Shown in pieces: positions 59,497 through 64,000 of a DNA stretch of 64,000 bases. A program made the translations under genes and the position numbers. The notes under the pieces are model-generated. The model saw nothing but the letters and a program-made list of their open reading frames with translations, was not told where the DNA came from and did not search any database. This DNA comes from Oerskovia douganii (GTDB lineage: Bacteria; Actinomycetota; Actinomycetes; Actinomycetales; Cellulomonadaceae): positions 1 through 64,000 of the forward strand of contig NZ_JACSPN010000001.1 in assembly GCF_015142735.1 (NCBI RefSeq). The letters run 5' to 3'. Numbering within the stretch: the first letter of the stretch is position 1; every line of letters begins with the position of its first letter.

Positions 59497-62400
59497 TGGC
59501 CGAGGCACTGTTCAGCGCGGTCGAGCTGCACGACGCGGCAGCGGACCTGGACCAGCGGTCGGGCTACCGCCTCGACCGGCTCGAGGTCCTCAACTGGGGC
59601 ACGTTCGACAAGTACGCGTGGAGCTTCGAGCTCGAGGGCCGCAACGCGCTGCTCACGGGAGACATCGGCTCGGGCAAGTCGACCATCGTCGACGCCATCA
59701 CGACGCTCCTGCTCCCCGCGAACCGCATCAGCTACAACAAGGCGGCCGGCGCGGACACGCGCGAGCGCACGCTGCGCTCCTACGTGGCCGGGCACTACAA
59801 GTCCGAGCGCAACGAGGTCACGGGCGCGTCGCGGCACGTGGGTCTGCGGCGCGGCCACACCTACTCGGTCATCCTGGGCGAGTTCGCCAACCGCGGGTTC
59901 GACTCCCGCGCCGTGCTGGCGCAGGTGTTCTGGCTCAAGGACGGGGCGCAGGGGCAGCCCGAGCGCTTCTACGTCACGAGCACCTCGCCCATGACGATCG
60001 CCGACGACTTCGCGGGCTTCGACGGGGACATCAACGTCCTGCGCCGCCGCCTGCGGGAGTCGGGAGCGCAGATCCGCGACCACTTCCCGGAGTACGGGCG
60101 CGACTTCCGGCGCTTGCTCGGCATCGAGTCCGAGCAGGCCATGGAGCTGTTCCACCAGACGGTGTCCATGAAGTCGGTGGGCGACCTCAACGAGTTCGTG
60201 CGCGAGCACATGCTCGAGCCGTTCGACGCGGCGCGCTGGACCGAGAAGCTCGTCGCGCACTTCGACGACCTCACGAGCGCGCACGACGCCGTGGTCAAGG
60301 CCCGCGCGCAGATCGACCAGCTCGCGCCCCTGCTCGCCGACGCCGACGCCTACGACGCCGCCGGGGAGCAGGTCCGGACCCTGGCAGCCCAGCGCGAGGC
60401 GCTGCGCGGCTTCACCGCGGGCCGGCGCGTCGACGCGCTCGACGTGCGGATCGGCGAGCTCGAGGCGTCGACCGCGGCCCGCGCCGACGGCCTGGACCGC
60501 CTCAAGGAGGAGCTCGCGCTGCTCGACGCCGAGCGCCAGCGCCTCGAGGTCGAGCGTGCCGGGCACGGCGGTGACCGGCTCGCGCAGATCGAGGGCGAGG
60601 TCGCGCGCCGTGAGGTCGAGCGTGCCGAACGCCGGGCCAAGGCCGACGAGTACGCGCGCTACCTGGTGGCTGCGGGCCTCGAGCCCGTGGCGTCGCGCGA
60701 CGAGTTCACGGCCCTGCGCGAGCGCGCGGCCGACCTCCAGTCCGCGGCCCAGGACGTCCTCGGCGAGATCGAGGGCCGGGCCGGAGAGGTCGCGGCCGAG
60801 CTGCGCGCGGTCGAGGCCGAGGCCCGCGAGATCAACGCCGAGCTGCGGTCGTTGGCCGACCGCGAGTCCAACCTGCCCCGCGCGAGCCTGGACCTGCGTG
60901 CCCGCCTGTGCTCCGACGTCGGGCTCACGGACGCGGACCTGCCGTTCGCGGGCGAGCTCGTCGGGGTGCGCGCCGAGCACGCCGAGTGGGAGGGGGCGGC
61001 CGAGCGCGTGCTGCGAGGCTTCGCGCTCTCGCTGCTCGTCCCCGCCCAGCACTACGACGCCGTCTCGGCCTGGATCAACTCGCACGACCTGGGCTCCAAG
61101 CTCGTCTACCACCGCGTGCCCGCGCCCGCCGGGGGCCGCTCCGGGACGGCGCGCGGCGGCGTCGGGAAGGTCGCGAGCCGGGACGACGGGCCGCTCCTCG
61201 CGGACCTGCTCGAGGTCAAGGACGGCGAGCTCGCGACCTGGCTGAGCGACGAGCTCGAACGCCGCGCCGACTACGTGTGCGCGGACACGCTCGCCGACTT
61301 CCAGCGCGCACCGCGCGCCGTGACGCGCGAGGGCCAGGTCAAGCACTCGGCCAGCCACCACGAGAAGGACGACCGCCGCGCGGTCCGCGACCGCAGCGCC
61401 TACGTCCTGGGCTGGAGCAACCAGGCCAAGATCGACGCGCTGCTCGAGGAGGCCACCGACGTCGCGACGCGGCGGACGGCCCTGGAGGAGCGGCGCGACG
61501 AGGTCGGTCGGGAGAAGAACGCGGCGATCTCGCGCTCGGGAGCACTCAACCGGCTCGACGTGTTCCGCGAGTGGCGCGAGCTCGACTGGGAGGAGCCCGT
61601 GCGCGCGATCGCCGAGCTCCACGAGGAGAAGCGGCGCATCGAGGGCGCGTCGACCGAGCTCAGCCGCATCGCCGACCAGCTCCGCGACCTCGCGCGCCGC
61701 GCCGCGGGCATCGCGTCCGAGCGCGACGCGCTGCTGTCGGCGGCGGGCGCCGACAAGCACGCGCTCGACAGCGCACGCACGCAGCGTGACCGGTCGGCGC
61801 GCGTCCTGACCGAGCAGGGGCCGCTCGACGCGGGGCTGGTCGACGAGCTCGCCCGGCTGTTCGACGCGGAGGCAGCGGTACAGGCCGCCGCGCAGGGCAC
61901 GTCGGCGTCGGACGGGCCCCGCGACGTCGAGCCCGACGCGGTGGAGAGCGCCCTGCGGACACGGCTCACGGCACAGGTCGAGGAGGCACAGGCCCGCCAG
62001 GGCCAGCTCGGCACGCGCATCGCGGCCCAGATGACGGCGTTCCGGGCGGCGTACCCGGTCGAGACCACGGAGCTCGACAACGACGTGCGCTCGGCCCCGG
62101 AGTACCGGGCGCTGCACGAGCGGCTCACGCGCGACGACCTGCCGCGCTTCGAGGTCGACTTCAAGACGTACCTGAACACCAACACGATCCGCGACATCGC
62201 GGGCTTCCACGCCGAGCTGTCCAAGCAGGCCGACCTCATCCGCGAGCGCGTCGAGATCATCAACGACTCGCTGCGCGCGATCGACTACAACCCGGGGCGG
62301 TACATCCGCCTGGAGATGGCGCCCACGCCCAACACCGAGGTGCGCGAGTTCCGCGCGGACCTGCGGGCGTGCACCGACGGCGTCCTGGGGCTGGACCTCG

Positions 62401-62981
62401 AGGGTCGCCGCGACGAGGACACGGGCGAGGAGACGGTCGCGTACTACTCGGAGGAGCGGTTCCTGCGGGTCAAGGCGATCGTCGAGCGGTTCCGCGGCCG
62501 CGAGGGGCAGGCCGAGGCCGACGAGGCGTGGAAGCGTCGCGTGACCGACGTGCGGAGCTGGTTCGTGCTGTCGGCCTCCGAGCGGTCGCGCGAGGACGAC
62601 GTCGAGCACGAGCACTACTCCGACTCGGGCGGGAAGTCCGGTGGTCAGAAGGAGAAGCTCGCCTACACGATCCTCGCGGCCTCGCTCGCGTACCAGTTCA
62701 AGCTCGACTGGGGCGCGGTGCGGTCCAAGGCGTTCCGGTTCGTGGTGATCGACGAGGCGTTCGGTCGCGGGTCGGACGAGTCGACGCGGTTCGCGCTCGA
62801 GCTGTTCAAGAGCCTGGGTCTCCAGCTGCTCATCGTGACGCCGCTGCAGAAGATCCACGTGATCGAGCCGTACATCTCGGCCGTGGGGTACGTCGACAAC
62901 CCGACGGGCCGCAACTCCAGGTTGCGGACGCTCACGATCGAGGAGTACCAGGCCGAGAAGGAGGCGCACGCGGCGCTCTGA
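59496..62981 (+). CDS. jetC: Wadjet SMC-like ATPase JetC (MksB)
   Basis: This 1161-residue SMC-type ATPase has Walker A GDIGSGKSTIVDA at residues 55-67, two long coiled-coil arms (about 290-500 and 640-900) around a hinge-like globular region (about 480-640), the ABC signature region SDSGGKSGGQKEKLAYTIL near 1048 and Walker B FRFVVIDEAFGRGSDEST near 1085. All ATPase motifs look intact. In known Wadjet systems JetABC extrudes DNA loops to recognise small circular DNA, and JetD then cleaves it. Here no jetD gene follows. Confidence 0.94.
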   Translation: MAEALFSAVELHDAAADLDQRSGYRLDRLEVLNWGTFDKYAWSFELEGRNALLTGDIGSGKSTIVDAITTLLLPANRISYNKAAGADTRERTLRSYVAGHYKSERNEVTGASRHVGLRRGHTYSVILGEFANRGFDSRAVLAQVFWLKDGAQGQPERFYVTSTSPMTIADDFAGFDGDINVLRRRLRESGAQIRDHFPEYGRDFRRLLGIESEQAMELFHQTVSMKSVGDLNEFVREHMLEPFDAARWTEKLVAHFDDLTSAHDAVVKARAQIDQLAPLLADADAYDAAGEQVRTLAAQREALRGFTAGRRVDALDVRIGELEASTAARADGLDRLKEELALLDAERQRLEVERAGHGGDRLAQIEGEVARREVERAERRAKADEYARYLVAAGLEPVASRDEFTALRERAADLQSAAQDVLGEIEGRAGEVAAELRAVEAEAREINAELRSLADRESNLPRASLDLRARLCSDVGLTDADLPFAGELVGVRAEHAEWEGAAERVLRGFALSLLVPAQHYDAVSAWINSHDLGSKLVYHRVPAPAGGRSGTARGGVGKVASRDDGPLLADLLEVKDGELATWLSDELERRADYVCADTLADFQRAPRAVTREGQVKHSASHHEKDDRRAVRDRSAYVLGWSNQAKIDALLEEATDVATRRTALEERRDEVGREKNAAISRSGALNRLDVFREWRELDWEEPVRAIAELHEEKRRIEGASTELSRIADQLRDLARRAAGIASERDALLSAAGADKHALDSARTQRDRSARVLTEQGPLDAGLVDELARLFDAEAAVQAAAQGTSASDGPRDVEPDAVESALRTRLTAQVEEAQARQGQLGTRIAAQMTAFRAAYPVETTELDNDVRSAPEYRALHERLTRDDLPRFEVDFKTYLNTNTIRDIAGFHAELSKQADLIRERVEIINDSLRAIDYNPGRYIRLEMAPTPNTEVREFRADLRACTDGVLGLDLEGRRDEDTGEETVAYYSEERFLRVKAIVERFRGREGQAEADEAWKRRVTDVRSWFVLSASERSREDDVEHEHYSDSGGKSGGQKEKLAYTILAASLAYQFKLDWGAVRSKAFRFVVIDEAFGRGSDESTRFALELFKSLGLQLLIVTPLQKIHVIEPYISAVGYVDNPTGRNSRLRTLTIEEYQAEKEAHAAL

Positions 62982-62998
62982 GCCGCTCGTCCCGGTGC

Positions 62999-63053
62999 CG
63001 AGAACGGGGTTGAGGTCGCCATCCGACGAATGGCGACCTCAACCCCGTTCTCG
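62999..63053. terminator. Intergenic palindromic repeat copy 4, likely terminator of jetABC and the convergent kinase
   Basis: Perfect 24-bp arms at 62999-63022 and 63030-63053 surround CCGACGA. It fills nearly the whole 77-bp gap between the convergent stops of jetC and the sensor kinase. The sequence is a close relative of the palindromes at 51464 and 52054. Confidence 0.85.
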
Positions 63054-63058
63054 ACCGG

Positions 63059-64000
63059 CTACGGGACGACGTTCCGCGGCAGCCGCACCTCGAACGTCGT
63101 GCCCGACGTCGGAGCGCGCCCCGCGTCGTCGGCCCCCGGTCGGGTCGCGCTCGGCCGGGCGAGGTCTGCCGCGGTCGCGTCCCGCACGGAGATCTCGCCC
63201 CCGTGCGCCTGGACGACGGCCTGCGCGATCGCGAGACCCAGCCCGGTCGAGCCGCCGACCCGGTTGCGCGCAGAGTCGCCCCGGCTGAACCGCTGGAAGA
63301 GCGAGGGGCGCAGCGAGGCCGGGATCCCGGGACCGTCGTCGGTCACGGAGATGACCACGTGGTCGTCGCCGTCGGGCCGGATGCCCACGACCACGCGCGT
63401 GCCGGGCGGGGTGTGGACGCGGGCGTTGCCCAGCAGGTTCGCGAACACCTGGCGCAGGCGCGCCTCGTCGCCCACGACCGTGACGTCGGGGATGTCGAAC
63501 GCGTCGTCCCCGTCGGCCCACAGGGCGTCCCCCTCGGCGAGGATGCCGCCGCCGTCGAGCGTCAGCGTGTCGCCGCCGGCGCGGGGCCGGTCGCCGGGGC
63601 CGGGCTCGTCACGCTCGTCGTCGCCCGCGGTGGGCTCCGTGCCGTGCGGCGGGCCGTCGTCGGGGAGCACAGGCTCGTCGCTCGCGGCGAGCGGCAGGTC
63701 GAGCTCCCACACGTGGTCGCGGCTGGCCGCGTGCGCGTCCGCGACCGCGTCGATCGCGAGGGCCGCGAGGTCCACGGGCTCGCGGTCGAGCGGGCGCCCT
63801 GCGTCGAGCCGTGCGAGGAGCAGCAGGTCCTCGACGAGCTCGCCCATGCGCACGGCCTCGGACTCGATGCGGTCGAGGGCGCGCAGGGTGTCGGGCGGGA
63901 CCTGGTCGGGGGACCGGCGGACCAGCTCGGAGTACCCGCGGATCGAGGCGAGGGGGGTGCGCAGCTCGTGGCTCGCGTCGGCGACGAACTGTCGGACCTG
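63059..64000 (-). CDS. Sensor histidine kinase, C-terminal part
   Basis: The open frame continues past the right edge. Visible from the C-terminal side are the H-box FVADASHELRTPLASIRGYSEL, N-box FANLLGNARVHTPPG, G1/G2 boxes VTDDGPGIPA and GSTGLGLAIAQAVVQAHGG. A roughly 60-residue acidic insert (about 63540-63690) separates dimerisation and ATPase domains, longer than usual. The sensor region and response regulator lie outside the window. The layout resembles TcrY/PhoR-type actinobacterial kinases. Confidence 0.9.
   Translation of the reverse strand, partial: QVRQFVADASHELRTPLASIRGYSELVRRSPDQVPPDTLRALDRIESEAVRMGELVEDLLLLARLDAGRPLDREPVDLAALAIDAVADAHAASRDHVWELDLPLAASDEPVLPDDGPPHGTEPTAGDDERDEPGPGDRPRAGGDTLTLDGGGILAEGDALWADGDDAFDIPDVTVVGDEARLRQVFANLLGNARVHTPPGTRVVVGIRPDGDDHVVISVTDDGPGIPASLRPSLFQRFSRGDSARNRVGGSTGLGLAIAQAVVQAHGGEISVRDATAADLARPSATRPGADDAGRAPTSGTTFEVRLPRNVVP

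Noticed and set aside
58857-62969. A 1370-codon minus-strand open frame
   Set aside because: It is the antisense shadow of jetB-jetC. The plus-strand frames carry complete KITE and SMC ATPase motifs.

Overview
The window is high-GC DNA with short intergenic gaps and many GTGA/ATGA-coupled gene pairs. It holds a mycobacterial-type ssd-tad pilus cluster, a bifunctional LysX, a K+-insensitive H+-pyrophosphatase and an M15 peptidase. This points to an actinobacterium, probably a Micrococcales member of the Cellulomonas/Oerskovia/Cellulosimicrobium kind. That placement is inferred from gene content and base composition; no rRNA or other marker is present.

Region 1 (1-8.5 kb) is accessory DNA. It has the N-terminal 883 codons of a large secreted DNRLRE-type protein that runs off the left edge on the minus strand, a membrane gene cut by a complete IS3-family element (3593-4837), and a heavy-metal module on the minus strand. 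The module is a CmtR-like ArsR repressor, an SPC-type P1B ATPase and a small thioredoxin-fold protein. It lies between two same-orientation copies of a 33-bp insertion-sequence end (4876-4908 and 8375-8407). A decapitated IS30-type transposase is fused in frame to a membrane protein at 7584-8348.

Region 2 (8.5-16.6 kb) starts the chromosomal backbone: a cyclic-nucleotide-domain/thioredoxin-reductase-like fusion, then ssd-tadA-tadB-tadC, then an alpha/beta hydrolase and a lipoprotein that interrupt the locus, then a DUF4244 pilin and two TadE/G-like pseudopilins. A 12-bp box (GCCGTCCACAGG) recurs in three gaps of this locus.

Region 3 (16.6-27.6 kb) is rich in nucleic-acid enzymes: an MrfA-like DUF1998 helicase, an M18 aminopeptidase, a PrmC-like methyltransferase, RlmC, a coupled SWIM-zinc-finger/SNF2 helicase pair and a TetR regulator.

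Region 4 (27.6-41.4 kb) has two separate modules of an ECF sigma factor plus a membrane-anchored partner, a DUF998-like protein, an alpha/beta hydrolase, an M15 peptidase, LysX with an in-frame 18-bp tandem repeat, and HppA.

Region 5 (41.4-56.7 kb) has an ECF-type transporter (S, double ATPase, T), a double-HAD protein divergent from a LacI regulator with a perfect 12-bp operator-like palindrome, a TetR regulator, a lipoprotein, a large methyltransferase, a VOC protein, a LysR regulator, a secreted S1 protease with an apparent frameshift between signal peptide and body, an ATP-dependent kinase-like protein and two proteins of unknown function.

Region 6 (56.9-64 kb) is the main defence locus: jetA-jetB-jetC of a type I Wadjet (MksFEB) anti-plasmid SMC system. 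The expected jetD/mksG nuclease gene is absent: jetC is followed only by a perfect 24-bp-stem hairpin and a convergent sensor kinase that runs off the right edge. That hairpin belongs to a family of intergenic palindromes seen at least four times here, with a possible fifth relative at 19.4 kb.
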